Below are positions 8,853 through 18,826 of a stretch of 64,000 nt of DNA, piece by piece. The stretch lies in the NCBI GenBank assembly GCA_965250265.1, contig CBDFNO010000012.1:461470-525469 (forward strand), in the 5' to 3' direction. Each line of letters starts with the position of its first letter. Within the stretch, counting starts at the first letter, position 1. A program made the position numbers and the translations under genes. The notes under the pieces are model-generated. The model worked only from the letters and a program-made list of their open reading frames with translations. It was not told the DNA's origin and made no database searches. The DNA comes from PRS1 sp965250265 (GTDB taxonomy: Bacteria > Bacteroidota > Bacteroidia > Flavobacteriales > Flavobacteriaceae).

Positions 8853-9740
8853 TCAAAGCAGCTTTTGTTGGCTATTTCCGTTTGGAATGGTTAAACTATA
8901 ACCTAACTCTTTATTTAATTGTTTTATAAAATATGCAGAAAGTAAAGGCGATTCTTTTTCAATATTTTGATGTACAAAAAAGTCGATTTCTTTAATGCCT
9001 TGTTCTTTCCAGGTTTTTAATCTTTCAATCCAGTCATCTAATCTTGAATAATCACTTTTATGATTCGAACCAACATACCTAATAAAGGCGGTGGCATTTG
9101 TTAATCGCATATGCATTAAGTCACGTCTTCCTGCTGTATCTACCATAACATTTGAAATATTATTTTCATCCAAAAGACTGTATAATTCAGCTGCGACCGA
9201 AGTATCATTATACCAATTGGTGTGCCTAAACTCAATGGCAAGTGGAATTTCTTTTGGCCAGGATTCAGCAAAAGTCACTACCCTATTAAAGTCTTTTGGT
9301 GCAAAATTACTGTGCATTTGTAAAAACAGAGTGCCTAATTTTTCTTTTAAATTAGAAGCGTTATATAAATAGTTTTCTACTACATCCTGTACTTCATTTA
9401 ATCGCTTCCAATGGCTAATTTCTTGGTTGAGTTTTGGAAAAAATTTAAATCCTTCAGGCGTTTTATCATACCAGGTCGAAAACTGTTCAGCAGGAAAAAT
9501 TCTGTAAAATGTTGCGTTTAACTCAATAGAATTAAACTGTGACGAATAATATCCTAATTCATCTTTGGTTCCTCTAGGATAGAAGCCTTTAAGGTCTGCC
9601 CTATTCCATTTTGCACAACCAACATAAACTTCGGGTATATTATCATCTTTATAGGCATTTAAAACATTAACAGTATCTTGATGATCTGGTGGTAAGGTAA
9701 AGTCAATATTTCCCGGGTCATCGACACTTCCAAATTTCAT
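8853..9740 (-). CDS. DUF72 family protein
   Basis: A 295-residue cytosolic protein of the DUF72 (YecE-like) TIM-barrel family. Recognisable parts are EVYVGCAKWNRADLKGFYPRG near residue 40, FNSIELNATFYRI near residue 70, and AIEFRHTNWYND near residue 175. The biochemical function of the family is not settled. It stands alone, divergent from the LolA-like genes. Length and motifs are complete. Confidence 0.88.
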   Translation of the reverse strand: MKFGSVDDPGNIDFTLPPDHQDTVNVLNAYKDDNIPEVYVGCAKWNRADLKGFYPRGTKDELGYYSSQFNSIELNATFYRIFPAEQFSTWYDKTPEGFKFFPKLNQEISHWKRLNEVQDVVENYLYNASNLKEKLGTLFLQMHSNFAPKDFNRVVTFAESWPKEIPLAIEFRHTNWYNDTSVAAELYSLLDENNISNVMVDTAGRRDLMHMRLTNATAFIRYVGSNHKSDYSRLDDWIERLKTWKEQGIKEIDFFVHQNIEKESPLLSAYFIKQLNKELGYSLTIPNGNSQQKLL

Positions 9741-9866
9741 CTTTCTTGTTTTTGGTAAAGATACATAATCAATTGTTCAAGCTAAAAATGTTAAAAAATA
9801 TAATATATGTAACTTTTTTGTAACTTGAGAGTCAAACAGATATCAATCAAAACTCAAACTAAAAAT

Positions 9867-10640
9867 ATGAAAATTTTAAAGCTATTAGCTCTTGGGCTAA
9901 CATTATGCTTTGTGTCTACATTAAATGCACAAACAACAGAAGAAATTATTGACAATTACATCGAAAATATTGGCGGCCAGGAAGCATGGTCTAAAATAAA
10001 TTCGATGACAGTTACTGGTGTTGGACGACAACAAGGAGTCGACTATCCATTTGTAGCCACCTTTATGAAAGACGGCAGAACTGTTATTAATGTTGACCTG
10101 CAAGGAACATCATTTATTGTTGAAGCTTTTGATGGCGAGAATGCATGGTCTATGAATTTTCAAACCCAAAAAGCAGAAGCTTCCGATTCTGAAGCTTCTT
10201 CAAATTATAAAAATGATGCCAAAGACAATATTCCCGATGCTTTTTTTAATTACAAAGAAAAAGGCTATAAGGTAGAATTAGTTGGTAAAGAAGATTTTGA
10301 AGGTACGGAATGCTTTAAAATTAAATTAACCAAATCACCAGTTCTTGTAGATGGTAAAGAGGAAGATAATATAGATATTTATTATTTTGACACAGAGAAC
10401 TTCGTACCAATTGCCGTTGAGTCTGTTGTAAAATCCGGACCTGCTAAAGGTGCAACTTCACAAACCCTTATTAGCGACTACCAAGAAGTTGAAGGGCTTT
10501 ATATTGCCTTTTCACAAATTGAAAAATTTAATGGACAAATAGGTTTAGAAATGGTCTTTGAAAAAGTATTGTTCAATGCCGAAGTAGACGAAAATATCTT
10601 TAAAATGCCTGTTGAAACTATCGAAACTAAAAAAAATTAG
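9867..10640 (+). CDS. secreted LolA/LolB-fold protein (outer membrane lipoprotein-sorting-like), copy 1
   Basis: About 257 residues, starting at MKILKLLALGLTLCFVSTL with signal cleavage after NAQ; the longer in-frame start upstream would spoil the signal peptide. The body resembles the DUF4292/LolA-like family seen in flavobacteria, with an early IIDNYIENIGGQEAWSKI segment and paired beta-strands such as YKVELVGKEDFEGTECFKI. It may bind lipids or lipoproteins in the periplasm, but it is not the canonical LolA. It is followed about 100 bp downstream by a clear paralogue. Confidence 0.75.
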   Translation: MKILKLLALGLTLCFVSTLNAQTTEEIIDNYIENIGGQEAWSKINSMTVTGVGRQQGVDYPFVATFMKDGRTVINVDLQGTSFIVEAFDGENAWSMNFQTQKAEASDSEASSNYKNDAKDNIPDAFFNYKEKGYKVELVGKEDFEGTECFKIKLTKSPVLVDGKEEDNIDIYYFDTENFVPIAVESVVKSGPAKGATSQTLISDYQEVEGLYIAFSQIEKFNGQIGLEMVFEKVLFNAEVDENIFKMPVETIETKKN

Positions 10641-10744
10641 TTTAATTATTTTGATGTTAATGTTAATAAAAATTTAATTTTTAATAGTAACATTTTGGTA
10701 CTTTGCAAGACAAACAAAAAACAATAACACTTTAATAAAAATTT

Positions 10745-11527
10745 ATGAAATCATTAAAATTATTACTAGTAGCATTAATCGTGAGCGTTTCTACACAAAT
10801 TAATGCACAAACTGCTGATGAAATTTTAGCAAACTACTTCGAGAATATTGGAGGGCTCGAAAATTTAAAAAAAGTTGAAGGTCTTAAAATGATTGCTAAA
10901 ATTAATCAGCAAGGCATGGAAATTCCTCTTGAGATTATCAGTTTAAAGAACGGTAAACAAATGACTGTAATTAACCTTCAAGGTAAAGTATTTAAACAGG
11001 GTGTTTTTAACGGAGAAGTTTTATGGGGTACTAATTTTATGACTCAAAAAGCTGAAAAAAGCGATGCAGAGTCAACTGCTAACATGAAATTGAATGCTAA
11101 TGATTTTCCTGATGCTTTTATAGATTATAAAGAAAAAGGGTATGCTGTCGAATTATTAGGCAATGAGACTATTGATGGTGCAGAAACTTTCAAAATTAAA
11201 TTAACAAAAGAACCTATTACTGTCGATGGTAAGGAAGAAGCTGACGTGAGCTTTTACTTTTTCGATGTTGATAATTTTGTCCCTATTGCAGTTCAATCTG
11301 AAATAAAATCTGGTCAAGGTAAAGGGATGACTTCAGAAATTACATTTAGCGATTATCAGGAAGTGAATGGTTTATATTTTCCATTTTCAATGACTCAAGG
11401 TGTGAAAGGACAACCTGGAGCGCCAATTACAATGTCTTCAATTGAGCTTAATCCTGAAGTAGATGATAAAGAGTTTGAGTTTCCAGAAGAAACTGCATCT
11501 GAAACTAAAGACGACAATAAAAATTAA
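10745..11527 (+). CDS. secreted LolA/LolB-fold protein, copy 2
   Basis: A 260-residue paralogue of the preceding gene. They share the order of motifs: ADEILANYFENIGGLENLKK, NFMTQKAEKSDAE, YKEKGYAVELLGNETIDG, and SDYQEVNGLYFPFS. The signal peptide ends in NAQ. The pair arose by tandem duplication and remains similar along its whole length. A strong terminator follows the stop codon, so the pair ends a transcription unit before the large propeller gene. A role in periplasmic lipid or lipoprotein handling is inference from fold resemblance only. Confidence 0.75.
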   Translation: MKSLKLLLVALIVSVSTQINAQTADEILANYFENIGGLENLKKVEGLKMIAKINQQGMEIPLEIISLKNGKQMTVINLQGKVFKQGVFNGEVLWGTNFMTQKAEKSDAESTANMKLNANDFPDAFIDYKEKGYAVELLGNETIDGAETFKIKLTKEPITVDGKEEADVSFYFFDVDNFVPIAVQSEIKSGQGKGMTSEITFSDYQEVNGLYFPFSMTQGVKGQPGAPITMSSIELNPEVDDKEFEFPEETASETKDDNKN

Positions 11528-11536
11528 TATTCTTTA

Positions 11537-11570
11537 AATCCTCAATATTTTGATATTGAGGATTTTTTTT
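11537..11570 (+). terminator. rho-independent terminator after the LolA-like pair
   Basis: The arms AATCCTCAATA (11537-11547) and TATTGAGGATT (11554-11564) form an 11-bp perfect stem with a 6-nt loop followed by eight T. It begins 10 nt after the upstream stop codon. Confidence 0.9.
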
Positions 11571-11597
11571 AATAATCAACTAAATTCCAATCAAAAA

Positions 11598-14500
11598 ATG
11601 AAAAAATTACTATTCACAATCTTTTTGAGTATTTGGCTATTTCCTACTAATACAAATGCGCAAACTACCAGTATAAATGCAAAAAATTTATTTGGAGACT
11701 TAAGAGCTCGTCACATTGGTCCTGCGTTAATGAGTGGTAGAATTAATGACATGGAAGTTCACCCAACAAACCCAAGAATTATTTATGCTGGAACTGCTGG
11801 AGGTGGAGTTTGGAAATCTAACAATGCAGGAACAACGTTCAACCCAATATTTGATGATTATTGCCAATCGATAGGTGCTGTTGCAGTTGATCCAAATGAT
11901 CCTGACAATGTGATATACGTTGGAACTGGAGAAACTTGGCCACGAAATAGTGTATCTATTGGTGATGGTTTGTATAAATCTACAGATGGAGGTACAACAT
12001 GGAATAAACTAGATGGTTTTGATAAATCGGAACGTATTGCTAATATAGTAATCAACCCAGAAAATTCAAATGAAGTATATGTTGCAGTTTTAGGAGCACT
12101 TTGGTCCGATAGTGAAGTTAGAGGCGTTTACAAATCTTTAGATGCTGGTGCAACTTGGAATAGAATTTTATATGTTGATGAAAGAACTGGTTGTGCAGAT
12201 TTTACAATGGATCCAAATGATCCGAATACATTATATGCATCCATGTGGGAATTTAGAAGAACGGGCTGGTCTTTTGAATCTGGAGGAGACAAAAGTGCAC
12301 TTTATAAGTCAACAGATGCCGGAGTAACCTGGAACAAAATCCACAATGGTTTCCCAGATGGTAAATTAGGACGTTTGGCCATTGCTGTAGCACCTTCAGA
12401 TTCTAACATACTCTATACAGTTATTGAAGCTGAAGAAGATTTAAGAAAAGGACTTTATAGAAGTGACGATGCAGGACAAAGCTGGAAACAATTGAATAAT
12501 GATTTTGGTATTACTGTGAGACCTTTCTATTTTTCACGTATTGTAGTAGATCCTAGAAATCCAGATATCGTTGTAAAAGCAGGATTAAGTGGTTCCATCT
12601 CTCGAGATGGTGGAAAAACCTTTAAAGGATTAGGAAACATGCATGGTGATATTCATGATATTGTTTTTGATATTAATGATTCTGACAGAATGTATGTAGG
12701 AACAGATGGTGGTGTTTATCGTTCTTGGAACGGAGGTACAACGATGGAAATTGTAGAAAACCTTCCATTATCACAATTCTATCATGTTAGTGTAGACAAT
12801 GAAGAACCTTATAATGTTTATGGAGGATTGCAAGATAATGGTTCCTGGTATGGACCTTCATCTTCTCCTAGTGGTATAAATGCAAGTGATTGGAATTCTG
12901 TAGGAGGTGGTGACGGCTTTAGAGTATTAAAACATCCAACAAAAAACATTATTTATTCAGAAATGCAAGGCGCCGAAAATGTATGGCGTTATGATGTAAC
13001 TAATAAACTAATAAAAACTATACAACCATTACCTCAAAAAGGAAATCCTAAATTGCGTTTTAACTGGAATGGCCCTATGGCTGTTAGTGCACATCAGCCC
13101 GACAGATTTTATATGGGAAGTCAGTTTGTTCATAAATCTGAAGATATGGGAGATACTTGGACTATTATTTCTCCAGATCTAACTACTAATGATAAGAGTA
13201 AACAACAGCAAGAAGATTCTGGAGGACTATCTATGGATAACTCTGGTGCTGAAAATCACACTACCATTTTTACAATTGCTGAATCATCTTTAGACGAAAA
13301 TATAATTTGGGTTGGTACAGATGATGGTAATGTGCAAATAACTACAAATGGAGGTAAAAACTGGACAAATACTACTATGAATATTTCTGGGTTACCAGCA
13401 AATACTTGGGTGTATCATATAGAAGCTAGTGTTCATGATAAAGGAACAGCATATGCTGTGTTTGATGGTCATACTAAAGGAGATATGAACCCTTATGCAT
13501 ATAAGACTTCTGATTATGGAAAAACATGGACAAACATTATTAGTGATGATGTGGTTGGATTTGCAAGAAATATTCAAGAGGATTATGTAAATCCTAACTT
13601 ATTGTTTTTAGGAACTGAGTTTGGATTATATATCACTTTAGATGGAGGTATAAGCTGGAGCAAATTCACTAAAAATATGCCTTCGGTAGCTGTTCACTTT
13701 ATTGATTTGCAAAAACGTACTAATGATCTGGTAATGGGAACGCATGGACGCGGTGTGATAATTATTGATGATATTTCTCCTCTACGAAGTATTACACCTG
13801 AAATATTGTCCAAAAAAATTCACTTTTTTGATGCAAAGCCTGCTACAATGGTAGATCAAGGTGGTTTTGGCACTCGTGGTGGTGAAACCGAATTTGTAGG
13901 AAGAAATCCCTCAAGAGCGGCTCAAATTAAATATTTACTTCCTAAACGACATACCTTTGGAAAAATGACATTAGAAATTCAGGATATGGATGGTAACAAG
14001 ATTGCTTCTTTAGGTCCTGGAAAATCTAAAGGAATTAACATAGTAAATTGGAATTACACTATAAAGCAACCAAAAGTAGCTAAAGGAAAAACGTTTAGTT
14101 TTGGTGGCTTTACTTCTCCAAGAGTAAAAGCTGGGAAGTATAAAGCTGTAATAACTAAAGGAAAAGAAACTATTCGAACATGTTTTTGAAGTTGCTTACG
14201 ATAAGCATTCAAATTTATCAGATCAAGAAAGAGATCTTAAGCATAATACTACAATGAAAATGTATGATATGACTCAAGAACTAGCATATATGGTTTATGA
14301 ACTCGATGCAATTTTAGAGGCTTCAAAGGATAAAAAGAAATTAGCGTCTGCATTAAATACGCTTAAAGAAACCTTAGTTATTACAACTGGTGATAATTAT
14401 GTAAGTTCGGCAGAACCACAATTGAGAGAAAAAATGGCTGATTTATATAGCAAAATTGCTGGAAGTTATGATAAGCCTTCGGGTGCTGAGCTTGAAAACC

Positions 14501-14616
14501 TAAGCATCATTGAAGAGCGCTTTAATAATGCAAGAACAGATTTTGCAAAACTTAAAAAGAAAGTAAAGACTGATGATTTACATCTCAAAACTTTTGATGA
14601 GTTTATAAGTGAGTAA
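11598..14616 (+). pseudogene. secreted sortilin/VPS10-type beta-propeller protein, split by a frameshift
   Basis: A large secreted protein of the WD40/YVTN/BNR-like sortilin family. The start at 11598 gives MKKLLFTIFLSIWLFP and cleavage after NAQ; an earlier in-frame start is not a signal peptide. Repeated blades carry Asp-box-like patterns (YKSTDGGTTWNK, YKSLDAGATWNR, YRSDDAGQSWKQ, SRDGGKTFKG, DYGKTWTN). At about 14169-14175 the frame is lost and a stop follows at 14187. The other frame, entered at 14173, continues F-E-H-V-F-E-V and runs to 14616, giving the expected C-terminal helical region (KMYDMTQELAYMVYELDAIL). One extra base, or two missing, explains the break. Everything else is intact, so a recent mutation or a sequencing error are both possible. 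Confidence 0.8.
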
Positions 14617-14644
14617 TTTGTAATAAGTAAATTCTTAAAAAAAA

Positions 14645-14685
14645 CAATCTCCCAATAGCATAACTTCTGGGAGATTGCTTTTTTA
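14645..14685 (+). terminator. rho-independent terminator
   Basis: CAATCTCCC (14645-14653) pairs with GGGAGATTG (14669-14677) and is followed by CTTTTTT. It lies about 30 bp after the end of the propeller gene's C-terminal part. Confidence 0.85.
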
Positions 14686-14771
14686 TTGTTAATAACATCG
14701 TTAACAATAATACACTCTTCGTTTTATTCAATCTATAGGATTCCATATTTTTAATAAAAATCTTCACTATC

Positions 14772-15191
14772 ATGACCACAAGAAATCTTGATCTAAAAAA
14801 AATTCGTCCAGATTTTATGACAACGACCATAAATAATGAGATGAGTACAGAAGAACGCTTTCAAAATTTAGTTTTGAGACCAATAATTAAGTTGCAAAAA
14901 CATTTATTTATTGAAGTTTTTAAAAATTATATTAAGAAGCATAAGAGCGTTTTTTATGAACTGTCTATTGATAAGCGCACAGATTATATCGAAAATGCTG
15001 TTCAGAAAGACATGAAATTCAGGAACGGTATTAAAGGCATGATTATAGGCTTGTTCACTGTTGAAGAATATAAACTCTATATTCTTAATTCTTCAGCAAT
15101 AAACAAACGTATGATGAGTATTGTAAAAGAGTCTCTTATTGGTAATATTCAGCTATTAGAGGGTTCAATTAGCTATTCTAAAGTAGTTTAA
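14772..15191 (+). CDS. conserved flavobacterial protein of unknown function
   Basis: A 139-residue soluble protein, predicted mostly helical, with no signal peptide. Residues 28-50 (ERFQNLVLRPIIKLQKHLFI) and 85-110 (KDMKFRNGIKGMIIGLFT) are the most conserved-looking parts. I see no glyoxalase or other metal-binding motif. The first Met gives a normal length, though a Met at residue 24 would also leave the core intact. It is convergent with the DUF2461 gene, with the stop codons 4 bp apart. Confidence 0.6.
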   Translation: MTTRNLDLKKIRPDFMTTTINNEMSTEERFQNLVLRPIIKLQKHLFIEVFKNYIKKHKSVFYELSIDKRTDYIENAVQKDMKFRNGIKGMIIGLFTVEEYKLYILNSSAINKRMMSIVKESLIGNIQLLEGSISYSKVV

Positions 15192-15195
15192 ATTG

Positions 15196-15873
15196 TTATA
15201 AAATAGATTCACCATTTAAGTTTGTTGTAAGCACTTCGCTCATATAATTAAAATATGGACGAATGGCTTTAAAAGAATTGTCAACTTCCTTTAAGAAATC
15301 TACTGAAGTAACTTCCTTATCTGTATATTTTTTGGTGAAGATGTATTGCTTTTTCTTGATTAAATCTATTGCTGAATGATCTTTGTCAAAATCTCTAGGA
15401 GCAGTTTTTAATTCATCACCAATGAGGTTTCCCCAAGTGGCTTTAAATTTTTTATTGGATATAATTTTTCTAATTTCCTGGTCATCCATTTCGAACTCTT
15501 TTCTTATCCTGTATAAATCATCCTTATTAGGTTCCCAAAATCCAGTAGCTAAAAAAGATTGGTTATTTGGTGCAAGATGTAAATAATATCCACCTCTTAA
15601 TTTTGGCTTAGTTCTGTGAAAAGAGCCACCAAAATGTGTTTTATAGGGCGTCTTATCTTTAGAGAATCGAACATCACGATAAATACGAAATATCTTGAGT
15701 TTGTCAACATCGTCATGAGACTTAATGTTTTCAAAAATGGCGTTATAAATTTTCTTTACTTCAGCTTCAATGGTTTTGAATTCTTTTTTATGGTCATTAA
15801 ACCAATCACGATTATTGTTCTTTTCTAAACGTTTAAAAAAGTCTAAAGCTTCTTTAGGAATTGTATTATTCAT
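15196..15873 (-). CDS. DUF2461 family protein
   Basis: About 225 residues starting at MNNTIPKEALDFFKRLEKNN; a TTG 21 bp upstream is a less likely start. Family hallmarks are the early NNRDWFNDHKKEF segment, RIYRDVRFSKDKTPYKTHFG around residue 65, and GGYYLHLAPNNQSFLATG. No enzymatic role has been established for the family that I know of. It lies between the TruA-like gene and a convergent hypothetical gene. Confidence 0.88.
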   Translation of the reverse strand: MNNTIPKEALDFFKRLEKNNNRDWFNDHKKEFKTIEAEVKKIYNAIFENIKSHDDVDKLKIFRIYRDVRFSKDKTPYKTHFGGSFHRTKPKLRGGYYLHLAPNNQSFLATGFWEPNKDDLYRIRKEFEMDDQEIRKIISNKKFKATWGNLIGDELKTAPRDFDKDHSAIDLIKKKQYIFTKKYTDKEVTSVDFLKEVDNSFKAIRPYFNYMSEVLTTNLNGESIL

Positions 15874-15912
15874 ACCAATTATTATTTTGTTCAAATTACA
15901 AAAAGTCGAACA

Positions 15913-16689
15913 TTATTCAAACTCAATTTTGTTAAGAATTAACCCGGAAGCTGGAGCAATATAATCCATAACTTCTGTGCTTTCTGGTTTTAAACTATTT
16001 TCAATGTACTGCAATGAGAGATCTCCTCTGCCTAATTTAATGAGCGCTCCCATCATTAATCTAATTTGATTACGAGCAAATCCTTTTCCTCTAACTCTTA
16101 ATATATAGGTCTTGTCAGGAAAAAAATTAGCTGTAAATAATTTGTTTTCTATAAGCTCGCAAGTCATTATTTCTCTGTTATAAATACCATTTTCAGTAGC
16201 TCTAAAACAGTAGGTTTTAAAATTATGGCTGCCTTGAAATAGCCTTGCGCCTCGCTTCATTATGGAAATATCAAGCTCTTCTAGAATGGTTGTCATTATT
16301 GGAGCACAAAACGGATGATTCTTTTGACCATGAGAAAATAGATATAGATATTCTTTTACTTTTGAATGTTGAATAATATTAAACTCTTTATCAACTTCCT
16401 TAATCGATAAAGCTTTAATGTCCTGCGGCAAATTATGATTAAACAATGCTAAAAATGCTTCTAAATCTTCAATAGGTTTTTGCAAAAACAATTCGAAAGC
16501 AGCTTCCTGTGCAGAAACCATTGCATCGGTTCGACCAGCACCCAAGGATTTAAATTTTTGATCTTCTAAAATAAATTTTAATGTTCTGTCTATCATTAAA
16601 TGAATCGTTTTTACATTGGGTTGTTTTTGCCAACCATGAAATCGATACCCTAAAAACTGAACACTTACAACGTAATAATATTTTTGCAA
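15913..16689 (-). CDS. TruA-family tRNA pseudouridine synthase, divergent paralogue
   Basis: A 258-residue member of the TruA fold, which isomerises uridines 38-40 in the tRNA anticodon arm. It retains the early GYRFHGWQKQPN segment and the catalytic-Asp block as GAGRTDAMVSAQ (about residue 52), where the usual sequence is GRTDxGVHAxxQ. So the Asp is present but the GVH part is replaced by MVS. A later FARNQIRLMMGAL matches the family. The start codon appears to be TTG at 16689; no ATG precedes the conserved core. It follows hisIE by 42 bp, probably in the same direction of transcription. Substrate may differ from canonical TruA. Confidence 0.75.
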   Translation of the reverse strand: MQKYYYVVSVQFLGYRFHGWQKQPNVKTIHLMIDRTLKFILEDQKFKSLGAGRTDAMVSAQEAAFELFLQKPIEDLEAFLALFNHNLPQDIKALSIKEVDKEFNIIQHSKVKEYLYLFSHGQKNHPFCAPIMTTILEELDISIMKRGARLFQGSHNFKTYCFRATENGIYNREIMTCELIENKLFTANFFPDKTYILRVRGKGFARNQIRLMMGALIKLGRGDLSLQYIENSLKPESTEVMDYIAPASGLILNKIEFE

Positions 16690-16731
16690 TACACTATAAT
16701 TTAAATGACTCTAAAAATAATGATTTTACTA

Positions 16732-17322
16732 TTAATGTCTTTGCTTGAGTATGTTTACAACATCACCTAACTGAAAACCTTTAGCTTGTAATAAAATTAA
16801 ATAGTGAAATAATAGATCGGCACTTTCATTTAAAAACAATTCTTCGTTATTATCTTTAGCCTCAATAACAACCTCAATAGCCTCCTCTCCTACTTTTTGT
16901 GCAATCTTATTAATGCCCTTATTAAATAATGAAGCAACGTACGATGTATCATCTGTTTCATTTTCTTTACGGTCTTTAATTACAGTTTCCAGTTGTGACA
17001 AAAATCCAAATTCTTGTACGTTAGCTTCTTTCCAACAAGTGTCTGTTCCTTTATGGCATGTTGGTCCTTCTGGTTTTACTCTTATGAGCAAGGTGTCGTC
17101 ATCACAATCATTTTTAATATCAATTAGGTTTAAATAATTACCGCTCTTCTCTCCTTTTGTCCATAAGCGTTGTTTACTTCTACTATAAAAAGTTACTTTT
17201 TTTGTGGTTTTTGTTTTTTCTAAAGCTTCTTCATTCATATAGCCTAACATTAAAACTGTTTTGGTTTCAGCATCTTGAATGATTGCTGGTACGAGACCTT
17301 CTTTATTATATTTAATTTTCAT
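16732..17322 (-). CDS. hisIE: bifunctional phosphoribosyl-AMP cyclohydrolase / phosphoribosyl-ATP pyrophosphatase
   Basis: Catalyses steps 2 and 3 of histidine synthesis. Residues 1 to about 105 are the HisI cyclohydrolase: MLGYMNEEAL, TFYSRSKQRLWTKGE and the metal-binding DCDDDTLL/GPTCHKGTDTCW. Residues 105-196 are the HisE all-helical pyrophosphatase, with KVGEEAIEVVIEAKD and ESADLLFHYLILL. It ends the his operon; its ATG overlaps the hisF stop codon. Confidence 0.96.
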   Translation of the reverse strand: MKIKYNKEGLVPAIIQDAETKTVLMLGYMNEEALEKTKTTKKVTFYSRSKQRLWTKGEKSGNYLNLIDIKNDCDDDTLLIRVKPEGPTCHKGTDTCWKEANVQEFGFLSQLETVIKDRKENETDDTSYVASLFNKGINKIAQKVGEEAIEVVIEAKDNNEELFLNESADLLFHYLILLQAKGFQLGDVVNILKQRH

Positions 17323-18077
17323 TATAATCTTATTTCTATATTATTATGTTTTAATTCTTGCTTTAAATCTGGAATTGTTATTTCTCCAAAATGAAACACA
17401 CTGGCTGCCAGAGCTGCATCAGATTTTCCATACTTAAAAGTATCTACAAAATGTTGTATTGTTCCTGCTCCACCTGAAGCGATAATTGGAATATTCAGGT
17501 CTTCTGATAATCTAACCAAAGCATCATTTGCGAAACCATTCTTAGTGCCATCATTGTTCATAGAGGTAAACAAAATCTCTCCTGCTCCTCGCTGTTCTAC
17601 TTCTTTTGCCCAATCGAATAAATTTAGTTCAGCACGAAACTTTCCTCCTGAAACATATACTATCCACTCCTTTTTGATTTGCTTAGCATCAATAGCAACT
17701 GTAATGCATTGTCTCCCAAATTTATTAGATAGTTCATTTATTAAACTTGGACGTTCTACTGCCGAAGAGTTTATAGACACTTTATCGGCACCACACTTTA
17801 ACAAGGCATCTACATCTTCAATTGAGGAAATACCACCACCAACAGTAAATGGAATATTAACCTGCTCGGCAACGCGAAGCACCATATCTAACATCGTTTT
17901 ACGTTGTTCTTCTGTAGCTGAAATATCTAAAAAAACCAATTCGTCTGCTCCCATTTTTGCATATTGTTTTGCTTGTTCTACAGGATCTCCAGCATCTATT
18001 AAATCTACAAAATTAACTCCTTTTACTGTTCTTCCGCTTTTAACATCTAAACAAGGAATGATTCGCTTTGCTAACAT
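17322..18077 (-). CDS. hisF: imidazole glycerol phosphate synthase cyclase subunit
   Basis: TIM-barrel subunit that uses ammonia from HisH to make imidazole glycerol phosphate and AICAR. Residues 1-25 show the typical IIPCLDVKSGRTVKGVNF with the catalytic Asp. The phosphate-binding strands FTVGGGISS and IIASGGAGT are also present. The 251-residue length is canonical. It lies 1 bp from hisA and its stop overlaps the hisIE start. Confidence 0.97.
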   Translation of the reverse strand: MLAKRIIPCLDVKSGRTVKGVNFVDLIDAGDPVEQAKQYAKMGADELVFLDISATEEQRKTMLDMVLRVAEQVNIPFTVGGGISSIEDVDALLKCGADKVSINSSAVERPSLINELSNKFGRQCITVAIDAKQIKKEWIVYVSGGKFRAELNLFDWAKEVEQRGAGEILFTSMNNDGTKNGFANDALVRLSEDLNIPIIASGGAGTIQHFVDTFKYGKSDAALAASVFHFGEITIPDLKQELKHNNIEIRL

Positions 18078-18078
18078 A

Positions 18079-18822
18079 TTATTGTGTTAAAATATAGTTT
18101 TCTAATTCCTTTAGACTAATTCTATTTTCATAAATGGCTTTACCAATAATAGCACCCTCGCATCCTATTTCTCCAAGAGTGTTTAAATCTTCTATCGATG
18201 AGATACCTCCTGAAGCAATTAATTTAATAGATTGTGATTCACTACTGTTAGAGCACTCATTTATAATTTTTTTATATAATTTAAAAGAAGGTCCTTCGAG
18301 CATTCCATCTTTAGAGATATCTGTACAAATTACATATTGAATGCTTTTTCTTTGATAATCTTTAATAAACGGAATGACATCTTTATCACTCTCTACTTGC
18401 CAGCCATTAATGGCAATCTTTTCGTTATTACAATCTGCTCCCAAAATTATTTTTGTGCTTCCATATTTTGAAATCCATTTTTCGAAAGTTTTTGTGTCAT
18501 TTACTGCTATACTTCCACCAGTAATCTGTCTGGCTCCGGAATTAAAAGCAATTAATAAATCTTCATCGGCCTTTAATCCTCCTCCAAAATCAATTTTTAA
18601 ATTGGTTTTAGATGATAATATTTCTAGCACTTTATAATTAACTATATGCTTTGCATTTGCACCATCCAAATCTACAACGTGTAGATATTGAATTCCTGAA
18701 GCTTCAAATTGCTTTGCTACTTCTAGTGGGTTTTCACTATACACTTTTTTGGTTTTATAATCGCCTTTGGTTAAGCGAACGCATTTCCCATCTATAATAT
18801 CTATTGCAGGTATAATTCTCAT
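18079..18822 (-). CDS. hisA: ProFAR isomerase
   Basis: Isomerises ProFAR to PRFAR, the substrate of HisHF. It is a 247-residue TIM barrel paralogous to HisF. It shows IIPAIDIIDGKCVRLTKGD at the N-terminus (catalytic Asp), IDFGGGLKADED, and a second catalytic Asp in CTDISKDGMLEGPS. It sits between hisH and hisF with only a few base pairs of spacing. Confidence 0.96.
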   Translation of the reverse strand: MRIIPAIDIIDGKCVRLTKGDYKTKKVYSENPLEVAKQFEASGIQYLHVVDLDGANAKHIVNYKVLEILSSKTNLKIDFGGGLKADEDLLIAFNSGARQITGGSIAVNDTKTFEKWISKYGSTKIILGADCNNEKIAINGWQVESDKDVIPFIKDYQRKSIQYVICTDISKDGMLEGPSFKLYKKIINECSNSSESQSIKLIASGGISSIEDLNTLGEIGCEGAIIGKAIYENRISLKELENYILTQ

Positions 18823-18826
18823 ATTA

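Noticed and set aside
10681..10744. Promoter candidate GTACTTTG before the second LolA-like gene
   Set aside because: It lacks the TA at the right position relative to TTTG, so the -7 match is incomplete.
17545..18090. 181-codon open frame on the plus strand over hisF
   Set aside because: It is the antisense shadow of hisF; the minus-strand frame has all HisF motifs and codon structure.
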